From contig CAWCEZ010000009.1 in the NCBI GenBank assembly GCA_963794745.1, positions 310,001-374,000 on the forward strand: 64,000 bases of DNA, in the 5' to 3' direction. This document shows positions 32,682-41,806 of this stretch, one piece after another. How positions within the stretch are numbered: the first letter of the stretch is position 1; each line of letters opens with the position of its first letter. Position numbers and translations under genes: made by a program. The stretch is from Fen-671 sp963794745 (lineage in GTDB: Bacteria > Actinomycetota > Acidimicrobiia > Acidimicrobiales > Palsa-688). The notes below the pieces were generated by a model. The model ran no database searches. It saw only the letters and a list, made by a program, of their open reading frames with translations, and was not told the origin of the DNA.

Positions 32682-34925
32682 TTGCCGGGTAGTGCGTGGC
32701 CCCAAGAGAACCTCCAGACAAGGCCCGGGCGCTTGACGGACCTGTGCGGTGAATGGTCTGCCATAGAAGCCGACGACGACCTCCGCCGCAGTTTCCCCCG
32801 TCCCGAGCTAGATGACAGCAATTGGCAGCCGCTCCGCGTCCCTGGGCATTGGCAGGCCGAGCCTCGTTTTGCGGCATCGGACGGCCCATTGCTCTACCGC
32901 CGCCGCTTCCAAATGGAGGCTCTCTCCAAGGGCCAGCGAGCATGGCTCGTCATGGACGGCATTTTCTACCAGTCGGACGTCTGGTTGGACGGGTCGTACC
33001 TTGGCGACACCGAGGGGTACTTTTTCCCGCATTCGTTCGAAGTGACGTCGGCGCTCTCGGAACGCTCCGAGCACCTTCTCGGGCTCGAAGTCGTTTGCGA
33101 GCGAACTACCAAGCGCCAGGACAAACGGGCCTTGACGGGTGTCTTCGGGAACTGGGACTGCATCGACCCCGCCTTCAACCCAGGAGGGATTTGGGGCCCG
33201 GCGCGGATTGTGGTCGGAGGCTCCGTGCACATCTCGTCGCTGCGGGCCACTTGCGTGGAGGCCCGAGCCGGCCGGGCCGTCGTGGACATCGTCGCCGAGC
33301 TAGACGCGGCTGAAGCGGTGACGGTCACATTGGTCACCGAGGTGCGCCGAGCCGGCAGCGACGAGGTGGCTGCGGGGGTGGAGAAGAAACATCCGCTCGC
33401 TCTCGGGGCGAACCGCCTCCGGTGGCGACTGGTCGTGCCCGATCCTGACCTGTGGTGGCCCGTCGGGCTGGGTGAACAGCCCCTTTATGACCTCTCTGTC
33501 GAAGTGGAGCTGGAAGGCGAACAGCTCGGCTCGAAGGTCCTGCGCACCGGCCTGCGACAGGTACGTGCCCATGACTTCATCTGGTCGGTCAACGGGGAGC
33601 GGGTTTTCCTGAAGGGCGCAAACCTGGCCCCGACCCGGCGCGACCTTGCTTATGCATCCGCGGCCGAGGTCGCCCGCGACGTCGAGCTCGCTCTCGAGGC
33701 GGGGCTCAACATGCTTCGCGTGCACGGCCACGTCGGGCGTCCCGAGCTCTATGAGGCCGCGGACGACAAAGGTGTCCTGATCTGGCAAGACATGCCCCTT
33801 CAGTGGGCGTACAAGGGGGTGCGGCGCGAGGCCGTCCGCCAAGCCGTCAAGGCGGTCGATTTGCTCGGCCACCACCCCTCGATAGCGGTCTGGTGCGGCC
33901 ATAACGAACCATTTTCGTTCGAGCTCCAGCCGGGAGGGCGGTTAGGCGCGCTCGGCGCGCTCGGGGTAGCCGCGGCGCACGCACTGCCCAGCTGGAACAA
34001 GTCGGTCCTCGACAACAGCATCCGCAGGGCGTTCGAGCGGGCCGACCCTTCCCGCCCGGTGGTGGCGCATTCGGGCGTGCTCCCGCACCCGGCGTGGGGC
34101 ACCGACAGCCACTTCTACTTCGGCTGGTACCTCGGCCGCTCCCGGGACCTGCCCCGGGCCGTCGCAGCTTGGCCGGCAGCGGGGCGCTTCATCGGCGAGC
34201 TCGGAGCCCAGGCCGTGCCTCATACGGCCGGCTTTATGGCCCCGGAGCTCTGGCCCAACCTTGACTGGACGGACCTGGTAGACCACTACTGCCTACAGAA
34301 GAGCATTTTTGACAACCTCGTCCCGCCTGGCGGCTACGAGAGCTTTGAAGCGTGGCGCGACGCCACCCAGGATTACCAGGCGTTGCTCATCAAGCAGCAG
34401 GTCGAGACCTTGCGCCGGTTGATGTTCCGCCCGACCGGTGGCTTCGCCGTGTTCTGCCTCAACGATGCCCAGCCAGCGGTCTCGTGGTCCCTGCTCGACC
34501 ATCAACGCGTCCCCAAGGCTGCTTTTGCCGTGCTGAAGAAGGCCTGTGCCCCGGTCCTGGTCGTGGCGGACTGGCCCGCACCCAGCTACGACCCGGGGGC
34601 GCTCCTGTCACTTGACGTGCATGTCGTCAACGAACTGCGACAGCCTCTCGACGACGCCGTCCTCGAAGCGAGGCTCACCTGGGCGGGCGGGGGGCGGGCC
34701 TGGCGGTTCGCCGGGGAGGTGCCCTCCGGCCAGGCGACATTCGTCGGCCGGCTCACGGCCAAGTTGCCCGACGTTGCGGCTCTGGAGGAGGCCGGCGCCG
34801 GAGGCCTCTTGGACAATGTCGGCACATGGCCTGTCGAGCTACAGCTCGAGCTCAGGTGGCCTGGTTCCCCCGAGCCGGCAGCGAACCGGTACGAGACTTC
34901 GGTAAAGGCTCAGACGCTGAAATAG
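32682..34925 (+). CDS. Glycoside hydrolase family 2, beta-mannosidase-like
   Basis: The product is about 747 residues. Sugar-binding jelly-roll (about 20-190), Ig-like domain (about 190-300), TIM barrel (about 300-560) with acid/base Glu in WCGHNEPF (409) and nucleophile Glu in IGELGAQ (506), and C-terminal beta domains. The GRPELYEAADDKGVLIWQDMP segment is the usual GH2 signature. There is no signal peptide, so it is probably cytoplasmic and works on imported oligosaccharides. The start is uncertain: a TTG at 32682 is used here, and a TTG at 32733 lies right before the conserved LCGEWSAIE. Its stop abuts the stop of uppP with no intervening base. Confidence 0.88.
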   Translation: MPGSAWPQENLQTRPGRLTDLCGEWSAIEADDDLRRSFPRPELDDSNWQPLRVPGHWQAEPRFAASDGPLLYRRRFQMEALSKGQRAWLVMDGIFYQSDVWLDGSYLGDTEGYFFPHSFEVTSALSERSEHLLGLEVVCERTTKRQDKRALTGVFGNWDCIDPAFNPGGIWGPARIVVGGSVHISSLRATCVEARAGRAVVDIVAELDAAEAVTVTLVTEVRRAGSDEVAAGVEKKHPLALGANRLRWRLVVPDPDLWWPVGLGEQPLYDLSVEVELEGEQLGSKVLRTGLRQVRAHDFIWSVNGERVFLKGANLAPTRRDLAYASAAEVARDVELALEAGLNMLRVHGHVGRPELYEAADDKGVLIWQDMPLQWAYKGVRREAVRQAVKAVDLLGHHPSIAVWCGHNEPFSFELQPGGRLGALGALGVAAAHALPSWNKSVLDNSIRRAFERADPSRPVVAHSGVLPHPAWGTDSHFYFGWYLGRSRDLPRAVAAWPAAGRFIGELGAQAVPHTAGFMAPELWPNLDWTDLVDHYCLQKSIFDNLVPPGGYESFEAWRDATQDYQALLIKQQVETLRRLMFRPTGGFAVFCLNDAQPAVSWSLLDHQRVPKAAFAVLKKACAPVLVVADWPAPSYDPGALLSLDVHVVNELRQPLDDAVLEARLTWAGGGRAWRFAGEVPSGQATFVGRLTAKLPDVAALEEAGAGGLLDNVGTWPVELQLELRWPGSPEPAANRYETSVKAQTLK

Positions 34926-35915
34926 CTAGACGCTGAAATAAATGGTCATGGCCAGGCCGAAGACCACACAGTAGATAGCGAACGGCGTCAGGTTGCGTGT
35001 CTTGAACCAGCGCACCAGCCAGTGCACCGAGACGATCGCCGCCAAGGCTGCGAACACGAGGCCGAGCAGTGCCGGCCCCCGCACGCCCGCCCCGGTGGGC
35101 CCGAGGAACTCCGGGAGCTCGAACAGCCCTGCAGCGAGGATCACCGGTGTTGCCAGCAGGAACGCAAAGCGCGCCGCGGTCTGTTGGGAGAGGCCACGGG
35201 CTAACCCGGCGGTCATGGTGACACCGTCGCGGCTGATCCCGGCGATCAGTGCCGAGGACTGCGCCAACCCAACGACGAGAGCATCTCGATAGCTGAGCTG
35301 CGCGATCGCTCTGCCACTTTCGATCTCGTCGGTCTCAACGGCGTCGGCTAACGGCTGCACCTCGCGCCCGGCTGCTCGCCGCCTGAAGCCTTCGCCCGCG
35401 AACAGCACGAAGCCATTGACAGTCAGGAAGATCGCTGCCGCCAACGGTTTAGCGAGTAGGACGCGCAGCTCGCGCTCGAGGGCGATGCCGATGATGCCCG
35501 CCGGGATAGTGGAGACGATGATCAGCCAGGCCACCTTCTCGGTGGGCGTTTCGATCTTGCGGCGGGCGACCGAGCGTAGCCAGGCGCGGACTATGGCCAC
35601 CCAGTCCCGCCAGAAGTAGGCAAGCAGCCCCAAGGCGCTGCCGACGTGGATCATGACCACGAAACCGAGCCAGTGCGACTTGCGCTGGGACTGGGAAACA
35701 ACCAAGGCGTGCCAGCCGAAAAGCGACGGGTAAATGACCGTGTGGCCCAGGCTCGATATCGGGAAAAGCTCGGTAACTCCTTGCAAAATACCGAGTACTA
35801 TTGCCTGAAAGCTCGTTATGTGCAAGGGCGGGATGCTCGAGCCGGCCGAGCTGGCAACGAGCCTGCCATGGCTGGCCAGCAGGTTGGCGTGGAGCGACAG
35901 TGACGCTTGGAGCAT
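34926..35915 (-). CDS. uppP: Undecaprenyl-diphosphatase (UppP/BacA) family
   Basis: The product is about 329 residues. It is a multi-pass protein with the two BacA motifs: QGVTELFPISSLGH near the N-terminus and ALIAGISRDGVTMTAG. The second differs from the classical PGTSRSGAT by Ala for Pro and Asp for Ser; that variant is known in actinobacterial BacA homologues, as far as I recall. It recycles the C55 lipid carrier of peptidoglycan synthesis at the membrane. The C-terminal VHWLVRWFKTRNLTPFAIYC is typical. The ATG at 35913-35915 has a weak Shine-Dalgarno. It is divergent from the SCP2-like gene. Confidence 0.9.
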   Translation of the reverse strand: MLQASLSLHANLLASHGRLVASSAGSSIPPLHITSFQAIVLGILQGVTELFPISSLGHTVIYPSLFGWHALVVSQSQRKSHWLGFVVMIHVGSALGLLAYFWRDWVAIVRAWLRSVARRKIETPTEKVAWLIIVSTIPAGIIGIALERELRVLLAKPLAAAIFLTVNGFVLFAGEGFRRRAAGREVQPLADAVETDEIESGRAIAQLSYRDALVVGLAQSSALIAGISRDGVTMTAGLARGLSQQTAARFAFLLATPVILAAGLFELPEFLGPTGAGVRGPALLGLVFAALAAIVSVHWLVRWFKTRNLTPFAIYCVVFGLAMTIYFSV

Positions 35916-35976
35916 GAGCCAAGGGTACTTAGGTGGTCGGTACTTAAGTGGTTACCGCACCTGGTATATCTATGGG

Positions 35977-36429
35977 ATGGCGCGGTTCCTGTCGGACGCC
36001 TGGTTCGATGAGGTGTCGCTCGGCGCTGAGAGGCAGGCCGAGGCGCATGGCGATGGTGGCAACGCGGGCTCCCGCGACAGGGCAAGCGCGGCAGGACAGA
36101 CGGCGCAGGGCGGGGCGCCCGAACTGGTCGTCGAAGTTATCGCCAGCGGCGCCCCTGAGGGCGAGGTACGTTACCAGTTAGTGATGGAGCTCGACGGCCC
36201 CAGGCTGGTGTGGCGCAAAGAGGATTTCCGGGCTTCGCACGTCGAATTGAGGGCCGGGTACGGCACCTTGGCGGGCATTGCCTCTGGTGAGCTCTCGGCG
36301 ATCGACGCGCTATCGGCCGGCCTCGCGCGGGTGTCGGGCAACATTGCGGCCCTCTCCGTCAACCAATCGGGCATTGGCGGCTTGGACCTGGTCCCAGCCG
36401 CTGTCCGAGCCACGACAACGTTTGCGTAG
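35977..36429 (+). CDS. SCP2-like sterol/lipid-binding domain protein
   Basis: The product is about 150 residues. It begins MARFLSDAWFDEVSL. After a disordered Gly/Ala-rich linker, the segment YQLVMELDGPRLVWRK, then VELRAGYGTLAGIASGELSAIDAL and LARVSGNIAAL, follow the SCP2 fold used in many actinobacterial proteins for binding hydrophobic ligands. The start is an ATG at 35977. It is followed by the DUF2510 gene after 6 bases, so the two are probably co-transcribed. The ligand is unknown. Confidence 0.78.
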   Translation: MARFLSDAWFDEVSLGAERQAEAHGDGGNAGSRDRASAAGQTAQGGAPELVVEVIASGAPEGEVRYQLVMELDGPRLVWRKEDFRASHVELRAGYGTLAGIASGELSAIDALSAGLARVSGNIAALSVNQSGIGGLDLVPAAVRATTTFA

Positions 36430-36435
36430 GGCCAG

Positions 36436-37324
36436 ATGGAAGCTCACTTGCCCCCGAAGCCCGGCTGGTACCGCAACCCTGACGAGCCTGGGTCGCTGCG
36501 CTACTGGGACGGGCAATCCTGGACAGGACGTGCCAGGTCCCGCCCGGCGTGGGCCTCGGACGCTGAACCTTTTGAACTGCGCACGCCGCGACTTCGACCG
36601 CTCGGTCGAGGGGCCCGTGCACCCAAAGCAACTGCGCGAACCCGTCACCTCAGGCGCCTGGGCCCGCGAGTGGTTCTTGTCGTGGCGGCCGAGGCAGGCC
36701 GAGCAGGGGTGGCAGGAGCGAGAAGAGCGCAGGGCCAGGCCTCTCCCGTCAGCCGGCCCGGCGCCGAGCATCAAGCTCGGCCCGGCTCGCCGGCCAGTGC
36801 TGATGGTGGCCCTGCTCTTTGTAACCGTCTTCGCCGTCGTGATCTCGAGTTTCGCGGTTATCGCCCCCTACGAGGGCCGGGGCGGCCCCAGGCCGGCGGA
36901 CCGGGCTGCCGAGGCTAGCTTCGTCACCAAGGCCGGCCGGGACTGTGCCTCAGTCCTACCGAGGTACCGGCCGGTGTTCGCCGACAGTGTGGACGGGCCG
37001 ACCATCGTCGTAGCCGCTCGGGAGGTGGACAACCTCGGGGCCCAGCTGGAGGCCGTCCCGACGGCTGCCGACATGCAGCCCACAGTGCAGGAGTGGCTCC
37101 AGGCCTGGAAGAACTTCACCCGCGAAGAGCGCCTATACGCAGCCATTATCGGCCCAGCCAAGCAGCTGCCGGGGCGCGTGGCCCCGCGCTCGCTATCGGA
37201 GACGTCGCAGCAGGCTGCCAACGCCGACCGCCGCGCGGCCGACCAGCTCGCCTCGGAGGCGGACGTTTTCAGTTCCAACCTCGTCGGTACGGCCTGCCGC
37301 CTCCAGGAGGCTCCCGCGGCCTGA
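36436..37324 (+). CDS. DUF2510 single-pass membrane protein (apparent +1 frameshift)
   Basis: The product is about 295 residues if corrected. N-terminal DUF2510: PKPGWYRNPDEPGSLRYWDGQSW, typical of actinobacterial membrane proteins. After about 50 residues the frame breaks at about 36590, where one extra base is present. The second frame continues with DFDRSVEGPVHP, a basic linker, a transmembrane helix (VLMVALLFVTVFAVVISSFAVI) and an extracytoplasmic helical domain of about 150 residues (TVQEWLQAWKNFTREERLYAAII). The extracytoplasmic part has no named family. Both halves are strongly coding in style, so a sequence error is the simplest explanation. The function is unknown. Confidence 0.75.
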
Positions 37325-37434
37325 CTAACTGTGGACTTGCGAAGAAAGCCACCCAAAGAGTTGATCTGGGCCCCCGGAAGGGGGATAGTGGTAAGAACAA
37401 GCCAAACAGCCCCGTTTACTGGAGGTGCAGTGCA

Positions 37435-37650
37435 ATGCTCTGCGACGTAGTGGACGACCAGTTCCTCACCAAGTACCGCTCCCTGCTCGATGCCGAAGAT
37501 GAAGCCTTCGATGAGCTCGAGCATGCCTATGAGGACGGTGACCGCGCCCACTTCGACCTTGACCTGACTGCGTGGCGAGCAGCCGTAGAGCGCAAACTGC
37601 TGTACCTTCACCGCCTTGGGCTGGTCAGCCCGCCCGCACTGACGCACTAA
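37435..37650 (+). CDS. Small acidic hypothetical protein
   Basis: The product is 71 residues: MLCDVVDDQFLTKYRSLLD, then AEDEAFDELEHAYEDGDRAHFDLDLTAW split by a short turn, and AVERKLLYLHRLGL. It is mostly helical and acidic. A strong Shine-Dalgarno GGAGG lies 9 bases before the ATG (37435-37437), which supports this start against a longer frame. I do not recognise the family. It lies between the DUF2510 gene and the convergent mdh gene. Confidence 0.65.
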   Translation: MLCDVVDDQFLTKYRSLLDAEDEAFDELEHAYEDGDRAHFDLDLTAWRAAVERKLLYLHRLGLVSPPALTH

Positions 37651-37710
37651 ACGGCCTAGCTTGGCCCATCGCGGCACCGAACTGCCAGGGGCCGCACTGA
37701 CCCCCACCCG

Positions 37711-38732
37711 CTAGGGCAACAGGCCGAGCTCCTTCACGCTGTTGCGCTCTGCAACGAGCTCGGCATTGCTCCGGTCGATCAGGCCGCGTGAGAAGTCGTT
37801 GACCTCGAGGCCCTCGACCACGCTGTAGGCCCAATCGCCCGCAGTCACCGGGAACGAAGAAAACACACCTCCTGGCGTCCCGTACCAACCCTCCGAGAAG
37901 ACTGCCATCGACGTCCAGTCGCCTTCAGGTGTGCCAAGTGCCCAGTCGCGCACCGAGTCCACCGCTGCGCTGGCGGCCGAAGCCGCGCTCGATGCTCCGC
38001 GGGCCTCGATAATCGCAGCACCGCGCTGTTGGACGGTCGGGACCAGCTCTTTTTCGACCCAGTCGGCGCCGCCCACCGCGTCGATAGCCGGCCTACCGGC
38101 CACCTTGGCGTGGAAGATGTCGGGGTACTGCGTGGCGGAGTGGTTCCCCCAGATCGAAATGTTGGTGACGCTGCGGACCGCCGCACCGGCGCGAGCGGCC
38201 ACTTGACCTAGTGCTCGGTTCTGGTCGAGCCTTGTCATGGCGGAGAACTGGTGAGGCGCGAGTGGGGTCGCGGAGCGCTCCGCGTTGTGCGCGGCGATGA
38301 GGCAGTTGGTGTTGGCAGGGTTGCCTACGACCAAGACCCGGACCTCCCTGGCAGCGCTTGCGGCCAGAGCGCGTCCCTGGACACTGAAAATAGCGCCGTT
38401 CGCTTCCAGCAGGTCACGGCGCTCCATGCCCTTGCTGCGCGGCCGGGCACCGACCAGCAGGGCTACGTCGGCGTCGCCAAAGGCCACTTCGGGATCTGAG
38501 CTCATGCTTACGCCCGTGAGGAGAGGGAAAGCGCAGTCGTCAAGCTCCATCGCGACGCCGCCGAGGGCGCCAAGGGCATCAGGGATTTCCAGCAGCTGCA
38601 GGGCGACCGGCTGGTCAGGGCCAGCATCGCGCCGCTCGCGATCCTGAACAGGAGGCTGTAGGCGATCTGGCCTGCAGCCCCGGTGACGGCAACCTTCAGG
38701 GGCGCTTTGGCAGCGTTCGTGACGTCGGTCAT
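37711..38732 (-). CDS. mdh: Malate dehydrogenase (apparent -1 frameshift)
   Basis: The product is about 340 residues if corrected. Rossmann motif VAVTGAAGQIAYSLL, then LQLLEIPDALGALGGVAMELDDCAFPLL, the substrate Arg region VGARPRSKGMERRDLL, MTRLDQNRALGQ and the catalytic His in ISIWGNHSATQYPD. All are diagnostic of the actinobacterial/cytosolic MDH type. The first 34 residues are in a different frame from the rest. One G is missing in GGCC at 38618-38622; restoring it makes MLGPDQPVALQLL. It lies 5 bases after icd in the same transcript. It oxidises malate to oxaloacetate with NAD. Confidence 0.92.
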
Positions 38733-38737
38733 CGTGC

Positions 38738-39934
38738 CTAGAGCTTCCCGATGATGGCGGTTGCGAACTCTGACGTCTTGACCTCGGTAGCGCCTTCCAT
38801 CTGCCGGGCGAAGTCATATGTGACAACTCGTTCGGCGATCGTCGCTTCCATGGCGCGCACTATGTCGTCCGCTGGCCCTTGCCAGCCAAGGTGTTCCAGC
38901 ATGAGCACCCCCGAAAGCAGGACCGAGCCGGGGTTGACCTTGTCCTGGCCGGCGTACTTAGGCGCAGTGCCGTGCGTTGCTTCGAAGATCCCGTGCCCTG
39001 TCACGTAGTTGATGTTGGCCCCCGGTGCGATCCCGATGCCGCCCACCTGAGCGGCAATGGCATCAGAGAGATAGTCGCCGTTGAGGTTGGTGGTGGCGAT
39101 GACGTCGAAGTCTTCGGGGCGGGTGAGGACCTGCTGCAGGGTGATATCAGCGATGTTGTCCTTCACCAGGATCTTGTCGCCCGGCTTGCCTCCACAGTCG
39201 TCCCAGGTGACGGCCAGGTCGGCAAACTCCTCTTGAGCGACCTCGTAGCCCCACTTGCGGAATGCACCCTCTGTGTACTTCTGGATGTTCCCCTTGTGGA
39301 CCAGGGTCACCGATTCGCGCCCGTGGTCGACGGCGTACTGGAGCGCTGCTCGGACGAGCCGCTTGCTGCCAGTGATAGATATCGGCTTTATCCCGATCCC
39401 GGAGTCGGGCCGGATCTGCCAGCCGAGCTCGTCGTGGAGAAGCTCGATAAGGCGCTTGGTCTCAGGAGTGCCCTCTTCGACCTCGAGGCCGGCGTAAATG
39501 TCCTCCGTGTTCTCCCGGAAGATGACCATGTCGACCAGGTCTGGCCGCTTCACAGGCGATGGCACACCCTGGAACCAGCGCACTGGTCGCAGGCACACGT
39601 AGAGGTCGAGGATCTGGCGCAGCGCCACGTTCAGGGAACGGAACCCACCGCCAACCGGCGTCGTGAGCGGGCCTTTGATGCCGATCAGGTACTCGCGAAA
39701 GGCGGCAAGAGTGTCTTCGGGCAACCAGTCCCCGGTCGCTTTGAACGCCTTCTCGCCTGCCAGCACCTCGGTCCAAGCGATCTTGTACCCGTGCTTGGCG
39801 ACGGCGGCGTCGATGACGCGCTGGGCCGCCGGCCAGATGTCCACGCCCGTGCCGTCACCTTCGATAAAGGGGATGATGGGCTCGTTGGGTACCCGCAGCT
39901 TGCCGTCGGGCCCCATAGTGATCTTGTCAGCCAT
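38738..39934 (-). CDS. icd: NADP-dependent isocitrate dehydrogenase
   Basis: The product is about 398 residues. Isocitrate-binding Ser and Arg region SLNVALRQILDLYVCLRPVRW, metal-binding RENTEDIYAGLE, and ITGSKRLVRAALQYA. HGTAPKYAGQDKVNPGS carries the Lys-Tyr pair that selects NADP in the E. coli-type enzyme. It oxidises isocitrate to 2-oxoglutarate. It is the first gene of an icd-mdh operon. The start is an ATG at 39932-39934; a longer frame adds 13 residues without support. Divergent from the DNA methyltransferase. Confidence 0.95.
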   Translation of the reverse strand: MADKITMGPDGKLRVPNEPIIPFIEGDGTGVDIWPAAQRVIDAAVAKHGYKIAWTEVLAGEKAFKATGDWLPEDTLAAFREYLIGIKGPLTTPVGGGFRSLNVALRQILDLYVCLRPVRWFQGVPSPVKRPDLVDMVIFRENTEDIYAGLEVEEGTPETKRLIELLHDELGWQIRPDSGIGIKPISITGSKRLVRAALQYAVDHGRESVTLVHKGNIQKYTEGAFRKWGYEVAQEEFADLAVTWDDCGGKPGDKILVKDNIADITLQQVLTRPEDFDVIATTNLNGDYLSDAIAAQVGGIGIAPGANINYVTGHGIFEATHGTAPKYAGQDKVNPGSVLLSGVLMLEHLGWQGPADDIVRAMEATIAERVVTYDFARQMEGATEVKTSEFATAIIGKL

Positions 39935-40042
39935 GGCCTGCAAGCCTAGGGGCGGGGAGGGACATAGGACCAACGCAGCGAGATCGGCCCGGGCGGGGCC
40001 GGTCCCCCTTCTCGCCCGTGCCAGCCTTTAACCTCTACCCCA

Positions 40043-40918
40043 ATGACGGTCCCTTTGAGCGCCGGCCCAGAGGGCCCGCCCAATCTGGCCAGCCCAGGCC
40101 GGGCCGGCCCGTTGGAGGGCGTCTTCCTCGATGACAACCTGGCCGCCCTGCGAAGGCTGCCGGATGGGTGCGTCGACCTGGTTTACATCGACCCCCCCTT
40201 CGGGACGCAGCAGGTGCGAAGCTTGGGCTCTATCCGCACGGGTACCGGCACCAAGGCCCGTAGGGGTTTCGCCGGCCGCACTTACCAGTTCGAGGTGGTC
40301 TCGACCTACCGCTACAGCGACGACATGGCGCTCCCCGAGTACCTGTCGTTCCTGTACGAGCGCCTCGCAGAGATCCACCGAGTGCTCGCCCCGAGCGGAT
40401 CTCTCTACCTCCACCTCGACTTTCATGCCGCTCATTACGCGAGGTTCCTGCTCGACGAGCTGTTCGGGCCAGAACGGTTCCTGAACGAGATCATCTGGGC
40501 TTACGACTACGGTGGCCGGCCCCGGGACCGCTGGCCGAAAAAGCACGACAACATCCTGTGGTATTCGAAGTCCGCCAAGTGGACCTTCAATACCGACGAT
40601 ATCGACCGGGTCCCCTACATGGCGCCGGGCCTCGTCGGCCCGGAAAAAGCGGCCCGTGGCAAGCTACCGACAGACACTTGGTGGCTCACGATCGTGCCCA
40701 CCAACGGCCGCGAGCGCACCGGTTACCCTACGCAAAAACCGCTCAAATTGCTGGAGCGGGTGGTGAGGGCATCGAGCAACCCCGGCGACCTGGTGGCCGA
40801 TTTTTTTTGCGGGAGCGGGACAACCGGAGTCGCCGCCAAGAACCTCGGGCGGCGCTACCTACTGGTGGACGACAACCCGGACGCGATCAGGATCACGAAC
40901 GAACGCCTTGGGCTGTAG
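40043..40918 (+). CDS. Orphan site-specific DNA methyltransferase (beta class, N6-A or N4-C)
   Basis: The product is 291 residues. Catalytic motif IV appears as DPPF (50-53), before the SAM-binding motif I ADFFCGSGTTG (252-262), giving the beta-class order. TGYPTQKPLKLLERV (227-241) is the usual motif X region. No restriction endonuclease gene or other R-M component is near, so it is probably an orphan regulatory methylase. DPPF rather than DPPY is found in both N6-adenine and N4-cytosine enzymes. The start is an ATG at 40043. The stop is 16 bases from the convergent metF stop. Confidence 0.9.
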   Translation: MTVPLSAGPEGPPNLASPGRAGPLEGVFLDDNLAALRRLPDGCVDLVYIDPPFGTQQVRSLGSIRTGTGTKARRGFAGRTYQFEVVSTYRYSDDMALPEYLSFLYERLAEIHRVLAPSGSLYLHLDFHAAHYARFLLDELFGPERFLNEIIWAYDYGGRPRDRWPKKHDNILWYSKSAKWTFNTDDIDRVPYMAPGLVGPEKAARGKLPTDTWWLTIVPTNGRERTGYPTQKPLKLLERVVRASSNPGDLVADFFCGSGTTGVAAKNLGRRYLLVDDNPDAIRITNERLGL

Positions 40919-40934
40919 CGCGTTCTGGGGCGGC

Positions 40935-41789
40935 CTAGAGGCTGAGGTTAGTGTGGATCTGGCGGGTCGCTTCGGAGCGGTTGAACGTGTAGAAGTGCAG
41001 CCCTGGGGCGCCCTTGTCGAGCAATTGGGCGCAAAGCTCGGTGGCTGCGTCGACGCCGGCCTTAGCAACGTCGGCGGCCCCGCCCCGTTCGGCCGCTGAC
41101 TCGAGGCGCCCGACGAGCCAGCGCGGCACTGCGCAGCCCATCTCCGCCATCCGGGGGAGCGAGGACAGGTTCGTGATGGGCAGGATGCCGGGGAGCACGG
41201 GCTTGGTGAGGCCCTTTGCCTCGACGTCTTCGACGAGCGAAAAATAATCTGCGATCTCGAAAAAGAACTGCGTGACAGCAAAGTCGGCAACGCGTAGCTT
41301 CTGGGCCAGGAACCGCCGGTCGCTCACCAAGCTGGGTGAGCGCGGGTGCCCTGCGGGGTGGGCCGCCACGCCGATGCAAAAGCCGCCGATCGCCCGGGCC
41401 AGCTCAACAAGCTCGAGAGCGTGGGCCAGTTCGCCGGCCGGCAACGAGGGATCGGTGGGGGGGTCACCTGCCAGCGCCATCAGGTTTTCGATCCCAGCCT
41501 TCCTGAAACCGACCAATATGTCAGCCAGCTCCAAGCGGCTATGGCCGCCGCAGGTCAAGTGTGCCATCGGGTGAAGAGCCGTCAAACGCAACATGGACGA
41601 GACCAGTTCGGTGGTCCGTTGCCGGGAAGAGGGGCCGCCACGGTAGGTAACCGACACGAACGAAGGCTTCAGTGGCTGGAGGTCGAACAATGTCTGGACA
41701 AGGCGCGCTTGCTCGGCGTCGCTCTTTGGTGGGAAGAACTCAAATGAGTACGTCCGTCCAGTTGCGAGAAGGTCCGAGATCCTGGCCAT
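40935..41789 (-). CDS. metF: Methylenetetrahydrofolate reductase
   Basis: The product is about 284 residues. TYSFEFFPPKSDAE carries the catalytic Glu; PSFVSVTYRGGPSSR, ILVGFRKAGIENLMALAGDPP, and DFAVTQFFFEIADYFSLVE fit the MTHFR barrel, which binds FAD. It reduces 5,10-methylene-THF to 5-methyl-THF for methionine synthesis. It lies 17 bases downstream of folD, completing a purN-purH-folD-metF transcript. The start is an ATG at 41787-41789; a longer frame upstream overlaps folD. Confidence 0.94.
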   Translation of the reverse strand: MARISDLLATGRTYSFEFFPPKSDAEQARLVQTLFDLQPLKPSFVSVTYRGGPSSRQRTTELVSSMLRLTALHPMAHLTCGGHSRLELADILVGFRKAGIENLMALAGDPPTDPSLPAGELAHALELVELARAIGGFCIGVAAHPAGHPRSPSLVSDRRFLAQKLRVADFAVTQFFFEIADYFSLVEDVEAKGLTKPVLPGILPITNLSSLPRMAEMGCAVPRWLVGRLESAAERGGAADVAKAGVDAATELCAQLLDKGAPGLHFYTFNRSEATRQIHTNLSL

Positions 41790-41806
41790 CGTTACAGGAT
41801 AAGACC

